A stretch of DNA of 64,000 bases from Enterobacter_D sp963521185 (GTDB lineage Bacteria; Pseudomonadota; Gammaproteobacteria; Enterobacterales; Enterobacteriaceae). A model generated the notes under the pieces. It saw nothing but the letters and a program-made list of their open reading frames with translations. It ran no database searches and was not told the DNA's origin. Made by a program: the position numbers and the translations under genes. The stretch covers positions 62,001 through 126,000 of the forward strand of contig CAUQTV010000008.1 of assembly GCA_963521185.1 (NCBI GenBank). The letters are read 5' to 3'. Positions 34,519 to 43,706 of the stretch are shown in pieces. Numbering within the stretch: the stretch's first letter is position 1; each line of letters begins with the position of its first letter.

Positions 34519-34538
34519 TACTGTATATCCAATCAGGT
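34519..34538. promoter_or_regulatory. LexA (SOS) box in the ssb-uvrA region
   Basis: TACTGTATATCCAATCAGGT contains CTG-N10-CAG (34521-34536) and differs little from the E. coli uvrA SOS box. It represses uvrA, and one ssb promoter, until DNA damage. The rest of the 257-bp gap shows no gene. Confidence 0.92.
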
Positions 34539-34629
34539 TAAATTGTGTCATAATTAGCCGTTTCAGTTCTGACCGCCGGGTGTCCTTCAAACATGCCGGG
34601 GCATGCCGAGTATCTACCGGGAAAGGTGA

Positions 34630-37452
34630 ATGGATAAGATAGAAGTACGGGGCGCTCGCACCCATAATCTCAAAAACATCAACCTCGTTATCCCACGCGA
34701 CAAACTCATTGTCGTCACCGGGCTATCGGGTTCAGGCAAATCCTCACTGGCTTTCGACACCCTCTACGCCGAAGGGCAGCGTCGCTACGTTGAATCGCTC
34801 TCCGCCTATGCGCGTCAGTTCCTGTCGCTCATGGAAAAGCCGGATGTCGATCATATTGAAGGGCTGTCGCCAGCGATTTCCATTGAGCAGAAATCGACCT
34901 CGCACAACCCGCGTTCCACGGTCGGGACGATCACCGAAATTCACGACTATCTGCGTCTGCTGTTCGCCCGCGTGGGCGAGGCGCGCTGCCCGGATCACGA
35001 CGTACCACTGGCGGCGCAAACGGTCAGTCAGATGGTCGATAACGTGCTGTCGCAGCCGGAAGGTAAACGCCTGATGCTGCTTGCGCCCATCATTAAAGAG
35101 CGTAAAGGCGAGCACACCAAAACGCTGGAAAACCTCGCAAGCCAGGGTTACATCCGCGCGCGCATCGACGGCGAAGTGTGCGATCTCTCCGATCCGCCCG
35201 CGCTTGAGCTGCAAAAGAAACACACCATTGAAGTGGTTATCGATCGCTTTAAAGTGCGCGAGGATCTCACCCAGCGCCTGGCGGAATCCTTTGAAACCGC
35301 GCTGGAGCTTTCCGGCGGCACGGCGATTGTGGCAGATATGGACGATACCAAAGCGGAAGAGCTGCTGTTCTCCGCCAACTTCGCCTGCCCAATCTGCGGC
35401 TACAGCATGAACGAGCTTGAACCGCGTATGTTCTCGTTCAACAACCCGGCGGGCGCGTGCCCGACCTGTGACGGCCTGGGCGTGCAGCAGTATTTCGATC
35501 CGGACCGCATTATTCAGAATCCGGAACTGTCGCTGGCGGGTGGGGCTATCCGCGGTTGGGATCGCCGCAACTTCTACTATTTCCAGATGCTGCGCTCGCT
35601 GGCCGAGCACTACAAATTCGACGTGGAAGCGCCGTGGGGCAGCCTCGGTGCCAGCGTGCATAAAGTAGTGCTCTACGGTTCCGGCAAAGAGAGCATTGAG
35701 TTCAAATATATGAACGATCGTGGCGACACCTCCGTGCGTCGTCACCCGTTTGAAGGCGTGCTGCACAATATGGAGCGCCGTTATAAAGAGACGGAATCCA
35801 GCGCGGTGCGCGAAGAGCTGGCGAAGTTTATCAGCAACCGCTCATGCACCTCGTGCGACGGCACGCGTCTGCGCCGTGAAGCGCGTCACGTCTACGTTGA
35901 GAACACGCCGCTGCCGACCATTTCAGACATGAGCATCGGTCATGCGATGGACTTCTTCACCAATCTTAAACTGGCTGGTCAGCGGGCAAAAATCGCCGAG
36001 AAAGTGCTGAAAGAGATTGGCGATCGCCTGAAGTTTCTTGTGAACGTTGGCCTGAACTACCTGACGCTTTCCCGCTCGGCGGAAACGCTCTCCGGCGGTG
36101 AGGCGCAGCGTATCCGTCTGGCAAGCCAGATTGGCGCGGGCCTCGTCGGCGTGATGTACGTGCTGGATGAACCCTCTATCGGTCTGCATCAGCGCGATAA
36201 CGAACGTCTGCTCGGCACGCTTATCCACCTGCGCAATCTCGGTAACACGGTGATTGTGGTGGAGCATGACGAAGACGCCATTCGCGCCGCCGACCACGTG
36301 ATCGACATCGGTCCGGGCGCTGGTGTGCACGGCGGCCAGGTGGTGGCGGAAGGGACGCTGAAAGACATTATGGCGGTGCCGGAATCGCTCACCGGTCAGT
36401 TCATGAGCGGCAAGCGCAAAATCGACGTGCCGAAGAAGCGTGTCCCTGCCGATCCGGAAAAAGTGCTTAAGCTAACCGGCGCGCGCGGCAACAACCTGAA
36501 AGACGTGACGCTGACGCTGCCGGTGGGCCTGTTTACCTGCATTACCGGCGTGTCCGGTTCCGGTAAATCAACGCTGATTAACGACACGCTGTTCCCGATT
36601 GCCCAGCGCCAGTTGAACGGTGCGACCATCGCCGAACCTGCGCCGTACCGCGATATTCAGGGTCTGGAACATTTCGATAAGGTGATCGACATCGACCAAA
36701 GCCCGATTGGCCGCACGCCGCGCTCTAACCCGGCCACTTACACCGGTGTGTTTACGCCGGTGCGTGAGTTGTTTGCCGGTGTTCCCGAGTCGCGCTCGCG
36801 CGGTTACACGCCGGGCCGCTTTAGCTTTAACGTGCGCGGCGGTCGCTGCGAAGCGTGCCAGGGCGATGGTGTGATCAAAGTCGAGATGCACTTCCTGCCG
36901 GATATTTACGTGCCGTGCGACCAGTGCAAAGGCAAACGCTATAACCGCGAAACGCTGGAGATCAAATACAAAGGCAAGAGCATTCATGAAGTGCTGGATA
37001 TGACCATTGAAGATGCCCGCGCATTCTTCGATGCGGTTCCGGCGCTGGCGCGTAAGCTGCAAACGCTGATGGATGTTGGCCTGTCGTATATTCGTCTCGG
37101 TCAGTCGGCAACCACGCTCTCCGGGGGTGAAGCCCAGCGCGTGAAGCTGGCGCGTGAACTGTCAAAACGCGGTACCGGCCAGACGCTCTATATTCTTGAT
37201 GAGCCGACCACTGGCCTGCATTTCGCTGACATTCAGCAACTGCTGGAAGTGCTGCATCAATTGCGCGATCAGGGCAACACCATCATGGTGATTGAGCACA
37301 ACCTCGACGTGATTAAAACCGCGGACTGGGTGGTCGATCTGGGACCGGAAGGCGGCAGCGGCGGCGGCGAAATCCTCGTCTCCGGCACGCCGGAAACCGT
37401 TGCGGAGTGCGAAGCCTCGCACACGGCGCGCTTCCTCAAGCCCATGCTGTAA
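34630..37452 (+). CDS. uvrA: Excinuclease ABC subunit A
   Basis: A 940-residue dimeric ATPase that recognises bulky DNA lesions and loads UvrB in nucleotide excision repair. Walker A motifs GLSGSGKSS (about 31-39) and GVSGSGKST (about 640-648), two ABC signatures (LSGGEAQR) and Walker B VLDEPSIGL and ILDEPTTGL are present. Zinc-binding pairs CPICG/CPTC and CEACQGDG/CDQCKGKR mark the insertions. The length equals the E. coli protein. LexA-controlled from 34519. Followed by a 10-bp hairpin at 37462. Confidence 0.98.
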   Translation: MDKIEVRGARTHNLKNINLVIPRDKLIVVTGLSGSGKSSLAFDTLYAEGQRRYVESLSAYARQFLSLMEKPDVDHIEGLSPAISIEQKSTSHNPRSTVGTITEIHDYLRLLFARVGEARCPDHDVPLAAQTVSQMVDNVLSQPEGKRLMLLAPIIKERKGEHTKTLENLASQGYIRARIDGEVCDLSDPPALELQKKHTIEVVIDRFKVREDLTQRLAESFETALELSGGTAIVADMDDTKAEELLFSANFACPICGYSMNELEPRMFSFNNPAGACPTCDGLGVQQYFDPDRIIQNPELSLAGGAIRGWDRRNFYYFQMLRSLAEHYKFDVEAPWGSLGASVHKVVLYGSGKESIEFKYMNDRGDTSVRRHPFEGVLHNMERRYKETESSAVREELAKFISNRSCTSCDGTRLRREARHVYVENTPLPTISDMSIGHAMDFFTNLKLAGQRAKIAEKVLKEIGDRLKFLVNVGLNYLTLSRSAETLSGGEAQRIRLASQIGAGLVGVMYVLDEPSIGLHQRDNERLLGTLIHLRNLGNTVIVVEHDEDAIRAADHVIDIGPGAGVHGGQVVAEGTLKDIMAVPESLTGQFMSGKRKIDVPKKRVPADPEKVLKLTGARGNNLKDVTLTLPVGLFTCITGVSGSGKSTLINDTLFPIAQRQLNGATIAEPAPYRDIQGLEHFDKVIDIDQSPIGRTPRSNPATYTGVFTPVRELFAGVPESRSRGYTPGRFSFNVRGGRCEACQGDGVIKVEMHFLPDIYVPCDQCKGKRYNRETLEIKYKGKSIHEVLDMTIEDARAFFDAVPALARKLQTLMDVGLSYIRLGQSATTLSGGEAQRVKLARELSKRGTGQTLYILDEPTTGLHFADIQQLLEVLHQLRDQGNTIMVIEHNLDVIKTADWVVDLGPEGGSGGGEILVSGTPETVAECEASHTARFLKPML

Positions 37453-37461
37453 TCGTCACTC

Positions 37462-37490
37462 TGCGCCTTGCTGCTCTCCGGCAAGGCGCA
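37462..37490 (+). terminator. Hairpin downstream of uvrA
   Basis: TGCGCCTTGC and GCAAGGCGCA form a perfect 10-bp stem 10 bases past the stop. Only a weak T-rich tail follows, so its strength as a terminator is uncertain. Confidence 0.65.
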
Positions 37491-37587
37491 TCACATTTCC
37501 TCATTTTCCCTCACACCCCCGCAAATGATGTGACTGACTTTTCCCACGCGCTGTAGCCTGAATGCCTGGAAGCCTTAGGGAAACATT

Positions 37588-38013
37588 ATGCGACTTTTAC
37601 GAACGGCCTGCCTGCTGCCCATTTTACTGTTGATCGCCTGCACCTTTACCGGCCGCTACAACAGCGACGCGCATCGCCAGCTGGTCATGCTTGAGGCGCT
37701 GCATGTGCAGTTTATCGACGATGCCAGCCTGCCGGATGCGCAGAGCGATCCCGCCACCATCAGTCAGGACGATCGTGAAATGCGGCTGCAATTTGAAGAA
37801 GCAGTGCTCTTTGCCCAAAGCCTTGGCGATCCGCTGCGGCTAAAAAACCTCACTGCCGCCCACCAGATCTATCAGCTGCAATACGCCCGCTTTGCGCAGC
37901 AGGGTCGCCCTTTTAAACCGGAACAGGCGCAGTTATTCCGCCAGCAGGCCACGCAGGGCTGGCAGCAGGTGATCCATGGGGAGTGTCTGCGTCCGCACTC
38001 CGTTTGCCCGTAA
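37588..38013 (+). CDS. Hypothetical lipoprotein
   Basis: A 141-residue protein not assigned to a named family. The N-terminus MRLLRTACLLPILLLIAC is a lipoprotein signal with lipobox LIAC (C18), so the mature protein should be lipid-anchored. The remainder is soluble, glutamine-rich and probably helical (FEEAVLFAQSLGDPLRL, IYQLQYARFAQQ). The motif ECLRPHSVC at the end has two cysteines that could form a disulfide. The gene at 38024 follows after 10 bases with its own Shine-Dalgarno and is likely co-transcribed. E. coli has yjbQ in this interval instead. Function unknown. Confidence 0.72.
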   Translation: MRLLRTACLLPILLLIACTFTGRYNSDAHRQLVMLEALHVQFIDDASLPDAQSDPATISQDDREMRLQFEEAVLFAQSLGDPLRLKNLTAAHQIYQLQYARFAQQGRPFKPEQAQLFRQQATQGWQQVIHGECLRPHSVCP

Positions 38014-38023
38014 AGGAGTCAGA

Positions 38024-38362
38024 ATGAGCGTGTTCGACGAGTTAGAAGCCGCGTTCTCAAGCCCCGCTTTTCGTCAACAGGTGAGCGAGACCGTGCGCAG
38101 CCAGTGCCTGACGCTGTTCCGCCAGGGCTTACACGACACCAATGAGTACATTCAGAGCAGCTGTGCGCAGCTTGTGCAGGTGCTGCGCGACAAGGCGCAG
38201 GGCGAGCTGGAGGAAGAAGACGTGATGGTTTATCTCAACAGCCAGCGCGCGCTATTGCAGATCCAGCTTAACAACGCTGAGATCGCCACGCGGGCGCGCA
38301 TGCAGGCCATTGTCGCGCAGCTGCTGAATATCACGTTGACGACGCTTATCCGCGCGCTGTAG
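38024..38362 (+). CDS. Hypothetical small cytoplasmic protein
   Basis: A 112-residue protein, not recognised. No signal peptide or membrane segment. It looks all-helical with a Gln-rich stretch (MSVFDELEAAFSSPAFR start; YLNSQRALLQIQLNNAEIA later). ATG 38024 with AAGGAGTCAGA upstream is preferred to 37976, which lies within the preceding gene. It is probably translated from the same mRNA as the lipoprotein at 37588. It is convergent with yjbR, with only 6 bases between the stops. Function unknown. Confidence 0.7.
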   Translation: MSVFDELEAAFSSPAFRQQVSETVRSQCLTLFRQGLHDTNEYIQSSCAQLVQVLRDKAQGELEEEDVMVYLNSQRALLQIQLNNAEIATRARMQAIVAQLLNITLTTLIRAL

Positions 38363-38368
38363 CCCCCT

Positions 38369-38725
38369 TCACGCGCCAGGTAGCAGCCTGCGGGTATCTT
38401 CCGGCAGCGCCGCGAGGGCCAGTTGATAGGAGGCATCCACCAGATAATAGATTTGTGAGTCCGGCAGCGAACCGTCCAGATAGACCGTGCTCCAGTGCGC
38501 TTTGTTGAGGTGCGCGCTCGGACGCACATCGCTGTGCGCATTGCGCAGCAGGTCTGCCAGCTCCGGACTGGTTTTCAGCGACACCGCCGGGCGATTGTCC
38601 GTTTCGTGCACCATCGCAAACAGTACGTCCGCGACCTTGATTTGCGTGGCTTTCCAGTCGCTGTGCACGCTCTGTTCCGCCCCCGATTTACCCATGCAGT
38701 AGGGCAGAAGTTCCGAATTGGTCAT
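38369..38725 (-). CDS. yjbR: MmcQ/YjbR family DNA-binding-fold protein
   Basis: A 118-residue protein of the YjbR/MmcQ family (CyaY-like fold). Typical segments are the start SELLPYCMGKSGAEQSVHSDW, VADVLFAMV, and LNKAHWSTVYLDGSLPDSQI, with a C-terminal helix carrying LVDASYQLALAALP. The molecular role is not established, though a double-wing DNA-binding motif has been proposed for the fold. The position between uvrA and aphA agrees with E. coli. Confidence 0.9.
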   Translation of the reverse strand: MTNSELLPYCMGKSGAEQSVHSDWKATQIKVADVLFAMVHETDNRPAVSLKTSPELADLLRNAHSDVRPSAHLNKAHWSTVYLDGSLPDSQIYYLVDASYQLALAALPEDTRRLLPGA

Positions 38726-38842
38726 GTTTGTTCCCCTTGTAGTGTCGCGACGAGAGTGTGCGAACTGCCGTGGATACGATGCGATGTGAAAAACGCATCC
38801 CTCTCAGTGTGCAGCAAGTGTCGGGATCCAGCCAGAGGCGAT

Positions 38843-38872
38843 TAAAAAAACGGCAATCAAAAGAGTGCCGTT
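38843..38872 (-). terminator. Terminator of aphA
   Basis: On the minus strand AACGGCA...TGCCGTT forms a 7-bp stem followed by TTTTT, 20 bases after the aphA stop codon. Confidence 0.88.
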
Positions 38873-38891
38873 ATCGGGATAAACGCGGGGA

Positions 38892-39605
38892 TCAGTACTC
38901 TGAATTGACGATCACTTCTTCACCGAACGCGCCCGCCTGCGGCAGCGGCCGGTAGGTCGAGTTGGACGCGCGCAGTACGCGGATGCCACGCGCGCCCACT
39001 TCCCGTGCGGCGGCGATGTCGTTATCAGAGTCACCGTAGAACAGTTTGATTTGTTTATCCTGTAGCCACTGCGTTTTGGTGTTTTGTCCGGCTTTGTCCC
39101 CGGCAAAAATCACCGGGTTCATGTTGGCAGCGGGGATCAGGAAATCGTCCTGTAAGGTTTTTGACACGGTTTCGGTTTTGGTTTCGCTGCGTCCGGTGAT
39201 GAAAAAGATGCTGTCACCGCGCTTCACGTGCAGGGCAATAAGCGCACGGGCGACTTCTTTCGGGATGCTGAACTCATCCCAGCCGTTGTTCATTTTCTCC
39301 CAGAACGCCGGGTTTTTCAGATAGTCTTCGCTGTCTGGTGACCAGGTTCTTTTGCCACGCCAGAAACCGGGGCTGGAGAAGAGCACGGTGTCGTCGATAT
39401 CAAAACCCACCGCCATTGGCGGGCGGCCCAACAGGCTGTTTTCGATCTGCGCCACCGACACCCAATGGATGGGTGCCTGCTCGGCGAGTTTTGCGACGTT
39501 AGTACCAGGATAGATCGGCGACGGTGAAGAGGCGTGGGCGGTGACGGAGCCATTGAGCGTAAACAGTAAGCAGAACGCACTGAGTCCAAGTGTGATTTTG
39601 CGCAT
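38892..39605 (-). CDS. aphA: Class B acid phosphatase / phosphotransferase
   Basis: A 237-residue periplasmic enzyme that dephosphorylates nucleotides and other phosphomonoesters. Signal peptide 1-25 (cleavage after TAHA). The HAD-superfamily motif FDIDDTVLF has nucleophile D69 and general acid D71, FITGRSETKTE is motif II and GDSDNDIAAA is the C-terminal metal-binding aspartate motif. The length equals E. coli AphA. Transcribed alone; terminator at 38843. Confidence 0.97.
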   Translation of the reverse strand: MRKITLGLSAFCLLFTLNGSVTAHASSPSPIYPGTNVAKLAEQAPIHWVSVAQIENSLLGRPPMAVGFDIDDTVLFSSPGFWRGKRTWSPDSEDYLKNPAFWEKMNNGWDEFSIPKEVARALIALHVKRGDSIFFITGRSETKTETVSKTLQDDFLIPAANMNPVIFAGDKAGQNTKTQWLQDKQIKLFYGDSDNDIAAAREVGARGIRVLRASNSTYRPLPQAGAFGEEVIVNSEY

Positions 39606-39750
39606 ATTTTTCCCTAAATTTTCAGCTTGTTGCGATGAGATTTTAAGCGAATGGTCAAAAATTTACCTGACCTTAACGCCCACAGCGGCTGAAGGGAAGA
39701 ATTTTCTGCGGGAATGTCATAGAGAAAGAGAATGATCACAGGGGTCTGTC

Positions 39751-39784
39751 CCCCTCACCCTGACCCTCTCCCACAGGGAGAGGG
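39751..39784. repeat. CCCTCTCCC/GGGAGAGGG palindrome, copy E
   Basis: CCCCTCACCC then TGACCCTCTCCCACAGGGAG and AGGG: the same unit as copy C, ending 16 bases before the tyrB stop codon. Confidence 0.85.
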
Positions 39785-39799
39785 AATGTAAGTAAGTGC

Positions 39800-40993
39800 T
39801 TACATCACAGCAGCAAACGCCTGCGCTACGCGGTGCACGTTGCGAGAGTTAAGACCCGCCACGCACATACGCCCGCTGGCAATCAGGTAGACGCCGAACT
39901 CTTCGCGCAGTCTGTCCACCTGCGCCGCGCTGAGTCCGGTGTAGCTGAACATGCCGCGCTGTTGTAGCAGGTAGTCAAAGTTGTGGCCTGGCAGCGTCTC
40001 TTTCAGCACGCGGACCAGCTCTTTGCGCATCGCCAGAATGCGCACGCGCATCGCTTCCACTTCCGCCAGCCAGCTGGCTTTCAGCGCAGCATCGCCCAGT
40101 ACGGTCGCCACCACCTGCGCACCAAAGGCTGGCGGGCTGGAGTAGTTACGACGCACGGTGGCTTTTAGCTGTCCCAGCACGCGGCCTGCGGCGTCAGCGT
40201 CTTCACACACCACCGACAGCCCGCCGACGCGCTCGCCGTAGAGGGAGAAAATCTTCGAGAACGAGTTGCTGACCAGTGCCGGCAAGCCCGCGCTGGCAAT
40301 CGCGCGAATGGCATAGGCGTCTTCTTCCATGCCTGCGCCAAAGCCCTGATAGGCGATGTCGAGGAACGGGATCAGGTTACGGGCTTTCAGCACCTCAGTG
40401 ACCGCATCCCACTGGGCGTTGGTCAGGTCCGCACCGGTCGGGTTGTGGCAGCACGGATGCAGCAGCACGATGCTCTGTGCGGGCAGCGTGTGCAGCTTTT
40501 CGATCAGGGCATCGACGCGCACGCCGTTGGTGTCGGGATCAAACCACGGGTAGGTCTGGACGGTGAAGCCCGCACCTTCAAAAATGGCGACGTGGTTTTC
40601 CCAGGTCGGATCGCTGACCCACACGCCAGAGTCCGGGAAGTAGCGCTTCAGGAAATCTGCACCGACTTTTAGCGCACCGGAGCCGCCAAGCGTTTGCAGC
40701 GTGGCGACGCGTTTTTGCGTCAGCACCGGGTGTTGCGCACCGAACAGCAGCGGTGCAATGGTGTTGCGGTAAAGGTTGAGACCTTCCATCGGCAGATAAA
40801 GGGAGGCACCGTGCGGCTGGGCGTTCAGGCGGGCTTGCGCTTCGGCCACGGCCTGAAGCTGCGGAATAATGCCGTCTTCGTTGTAATACAGCCCAATGCT
40901 GAGGTTCACTTTGTCGCTACGGGGATCTTCTTTAAAACGCTCCATCAGAGACAGGATGGGGTCGCCAGCATAGGCGTCAACTTTCTGAAACAC
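39800..40993 (-). CDS. tyrB: Aromatic amino acid aminotransferase
   Basis: A 397-residue PLP enzyme of class I that makes tyrosine, phenylalanine and leucine from their keto acids with glutamate. The PLP lysine is K247 in SNSFSKIFS, and the substrate-binding region HPCCHNPTGADLT and the C-terminal RMCVAGLN are standard. The homologous start FQKVDAYAGDPILSLMERF requires a GTG codon at 40991-40993, with GGAG 10 bases upstream. The in-frame ATG at 41095 would add 34 residues unlike any family member. The GTG start may lower translation. Downstream of alr in the same direction, separated by repeat copy F. Confidence 0.93.
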   Translation of the reverse strand: MFQKVDAYAGDPILSLMERFKEDPRSDKVNLSIGLYYNEDGIIPQLQAVAEAQARLNAQPHGASLYLPMEGLNLYRNTIAPLLFGAQHPVLTQKRVATLQTLGGSGALKVGADFLKRYFPDSGVWVSDPTWENHVAIFEGAGFTVQTYPWFDPDTNGVRVDALIEKLHTLPAQSIVLLHPCCHNPTGADLTNAQWDAVTEVLKARNLIPFLDIAYQGFGAGMEEDAYAIRAIASAGLPALVSNSFSKIFSLYGERVGGLSVVCEDADAAGRVLGQLKATVRRNYSSPPAFGAQVVATVLGDAALKASWLAEVEAMRVRILAMRKELVRVLKETLPGHNFDYLLQQRGMFSYTGLSAAQVDRLREEFGVYLIASGRMCVAGLNSRNVHRVAQAFAAVM

Positions 40994-41090
40994 GCGGTGG
41001 TTCTCCAGGTTTACGGTGCGAGAGAAATACAATAAACCGGAAGCGGGGGAAGATCGAGAGGTTGTTAGGGGAATGTGACAGATACAATTG

Positions 41091-41121
41091 CTCACCCCGG
41101 CCCTCTCCCTAAGAGAGGGAG
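41091..41121. repeat. CCCTCTCCC/GAGAGGG palindrome, copy F
   Basis: CTCACCCCGGCCCTCTCCCT-AA-GAGAGGGAG, in the 147-bp gap between alr and tyrB. Confidence 0.8.
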
Positions 41122-41140
41122 AAGACCAGAGCAGAGAGCG

Positions 41141-42220
41141 TCAATCCAGATATTTCATCGCCACCCGCGACGTCAGGCGGGTGATAAGTTCGTAAGCACT
41201 CACTTTTGTGAACTCCGCGATGCGCTCAACGGGCAACCCTTCACCCCACAGCGTTACCGGATCGCCGGCGCTATCCTGCGCGTCCGGGCCTAAATCGACG
41301 CAGATCATGTCCATCGCCACGCGCCCGACGATGGGCACTTCGCGCCCCTTGACCAGCACCGGCGTGCCGGATGGTGCGGCACGCGGATACCCGTCGCCGT
41401 AGCCCATCGCCACCACGCCGAGGCGGGTGTCACGCTCGCTGACCCAGGTGCCGCCGTACCCCACCGGTTCGCCCGCTTTGTGCTCGCGCACGGCAATCAG
41501 ATTGGAGGTGAGCGACATGACCGGCTGGAAATCAAAATCTGGCCCCCAGGGCTTTTGCTCCAGCGGCGATACGCCGTAGAGAATAATGCCGGGACGTACC
41601 CAGTCAAAGTGCGCCTGCGGCCACAGCAGTATACCGCCGGACGCCGCAATCGAGCGCTGACCGGGTTTACCGTCGCAGAAGGTGTTGAAGGTGTCGAGCT
41701 GCTGCTCGGTTGCGCCGCATTCTGGTTCATCGGCGCGGGCGAAGTGGCTGACGATGTTCACCGGCTGGCGAACGTTTTTACAGGCGCACAGACGCTGGTA
41801 GAAGGCGTCCGCCTGCTCCGGGCGCACGCCGAGGCGATGCATACCAGTATCAAGCTTCATCCACACGGTGACCGGCTCGCTGAGCACTGCGTTTTCCAGC
41901 GCATCGAGCTGCTCAGTATTGTGCACGACGGTGTGCAGATGCTGAGCGGCGATGGTGGGTAAATCGCTGGCGGAGAAAAAGCCTTCCAGCAGCAGAATGG
42001 GCTGGGTGATGCCGCCCGTGCGCAGGCGCAGGGCTTCTTCCAGACGCGCGACGCCAAAAGCGTCGGCACTGGTGAGCGTTCGCGCGGTCTCCAGAAGACC
42101 GTGTCCGTAGGCGTTCGCTTTCACGACTGCCACCATGCGGCTGGCGGGTGCCAGTTCGCGCAGGCGTTGCAGGTTGTGTCGCAGAGCGCGGCGGTTAATT
42201 ACAACAGTTGCCGCTTGCAT
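41141..42220 (-). CDS. alr: Alanine racemase, biosynthetic
   Basis: A 359-residue PLP enzyme that interconverts L- and D-alanine for peptidoglycan synthesis. K34 in VVKANAYGHG binds PLP, GYGGTWVSERDT carries the second catalytic base (tyrosine), and MDMICVDLG is the C-terminal strand motif. The length equals E. coli Alr. The stop-to-start distance from dnaB is only 16 bases, so it is probably co-transcribed with dnaB as in E. coli. Confidence 0.97.
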   Translation of the reverse strand: MQAATVVINRRALRHNLQRLRELAPASRMVAVVKANAYGHGLLETARTLTSADAFGVARLEEALRLRTGGITQPILLLEGFFSASDLPTIAAQHLHTVVHNTEQLDALENAVLSEPVTVWMKLDTGMHRLGVRPEQADAFYQRLCACKNVRQPVNIVSHFARADEPECGATEQQLDTFNTFCDGKPGQRSIAASGGILLWPQAHFDWVRPGIILYGVSPLEQKPWGPDFDFQPVMSLTSNLIAVREHKAGEPVGYGGTWVSERDTRLGVVAMGYGDGYPRAAPSGTPVLVKGREVPIVGRVAMDMICVDLGPDAQDSAGDPVTLWGEGLPVERIAEFTKVSAYELITRLTSRVAMKYLD

Positions 42221-42236
42221 TTGAATTCCTTAAAAA

Positions 42237-43643
42237 TTATTCATCATCATATTGAGGACCGGCGTAATTATCGAAACGTGACCACTGTCCGTTAAAGGTC
42301 AGGCGCACCGTACCGATGGGGCCGTTACGCTGTTTACCCAGAATGATTTCGGCAATACCTTTCAGATCGCTGTTCTCGTGATAAACCTCGTCACGGTAGA
42401 TAAACATGATCAGGTCGGCATCCTGCTCAATGGAGCCGGATTCACGCAGGTCGGAGTTCACCGGGCGCTTATCGGCGCGCTGCTCCAGTGAGCGGTTAAG
42501 CTGCGAGAGCGCGACAACCGGCACCTGAAGCTCTTTCGCCAGCGCTTTCAGCGAGCGGGAGATTTCAGCGATTTCCAGCGTACGGTTATCGGAGAGCGAC
42601 GGCACGCGCATCAGTTGCAGGTAGTCGATCATGATCAGGCTCAGGCCGTCATGCTCGCGGAAGATGCGGCGCGCGCGGGAGCGGACCTCCGTCGGCGTCA
42701 GGCCGGAGGAGTCATCAATGTACATGTTACGCTTTTCAAGCAGGATGCCCATAGTGCCGGAAATGCGCGCCCAGTCCTCATCATCGAGCTGACCGGTACG
42801 AATGCGGGTCTGGTCAACGCGTGACAGCGAGGCCAGCATACGCATCATGATCTGTTCGGCGGGCATCTCAAGGCTGAAAATCAGCACCGGTTTGTCCTGC
42901 AACATCGCCGCATTTTCGCAGAGGTTCATCGCAAAGGTGGTTTTACCCATCGACGGACGCGCCGCCACGATGATCAAATCGGAACGCTGTAGGCCAGCGG
43001 TTTTTTTATTCAGATCCTGATAACCGGTATCGACGCCGGTCACCCCATCGTGCGGCTGCTGAAAAAGCTGCTCAATACGGGCGACGGTGGTTTCGAGGAT
43101 CTGATCGATGCTCTTCGGCCCTTGATCTTTATTGGCACGGCTCTCAGCGATTTTAAACACGCTGGATTCCGCCAGATCGAGCAGATCTTCGCTGCTGCGG
43201 CCCTGGGGATCAAAACCGGCGGTGGCGATCTCATTGGCTACCGAGATCATCTCACGCACTACCGCACGTTCACGCACGATGTCCGCATAAGCGCTAATGT
43301 TCGCCGCACTTGGCGTGTTTTTCGACAGTTCCGCCAGGTAGGCAAACCCGCCCACGCTGTCGAGCTGACCCTGCTGTTCGAGGGATTCTGCCAGCGTGAT
43401 CAGGTCGATGGGCTTGCTCATCTCCTGCAAGCGGTGCATTTCGGTAAAGATATGGCGGTGCGGGCGGGTGTAAAAATCTTCCGCGACCACGCGCTCGGCG
43501 ACGTCGTCCCAGCGTTCGTTGTCCAGCATTAAACCGCCCAACACCGACTGTTCCGCTTCAATCGAGTGCGGGGGCACTTTCATCCCTTCGACCTTGAAGT
43601 CGCGGGGTTCAGTCTGTTTGTTGAAGGGTTTATTTCCTGCCAT
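42237..43643 (-). CDS. dnaB: Replicative DNA helicase
   Basis: A 468-residue hexameric 5'-3' helicase of the replication fork. The N-terminal primase-interaction domain (about 25-130) is followed by a RecA-like domain with Walker A RPSMGKTT (229-236), Walker B LSLIMIDYLQLM and the arginine-finger region SGSIEQDADLIMFIYRDE. The first residues MAGNKPFNKQTEP resemble E. coli. It is divergent from qorA with 63 bp between them. A short, glutamate/aspartate-rich C-terminus (PQYDDE) is present. Confidence 0.98.
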   Translation of the reverse strand: MAGNKPFNKQTEPRDFKVEGMKVPPHSIEAEQSVLGGLMLDNERWDDVAERVVAEDFYTRPHRHIFTEMHRLQEMSKPIDLITLAESLEQQGQLDSVGGFAYLAELSKNTPSAANISAYADIVRERAVVREMISVANEIATAGFDPQGRSSEDLLDLAESSVFKIAESRANKDQGPKSIDQILETTVARIEQLFQQPHDGVTGVDTGYQDLNKKTAGLQRSDLIIVAARPSMGKTTFAMNLCENAAMLQDKPVLIFSLEMPAEQIMMRMLASLSRVDQTRIRTGQLDDEDWARISGTMGILLEKRNMYIDDSSGLTPTEVRSRARRIFREHDGLSLIMIDYLQLMRVPSLSDNRTLEIAEISRSLKALAKELQVPVVALSQLNRSLEQRADKRPVNSDLRESGSIEQDADLIMFIYRDEVYHENSDLKGIAEIILGKQRNGPIGTVRLTFNGQWSRFDNYAGPQYDDE

Positions 43644-43706
43644 AGTGAATGGAGTTACCGAGATGATGATTGGGTCGAAAGATTACCATAGAGTTCAGGA
43701 GGAAGC

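Noticed and set aside
34744..35766. 340-codon minus-strand open frame inside uvrA
   Set aside because: Antisense to a conserved gene; His/Arg-rich composition with no known domain.
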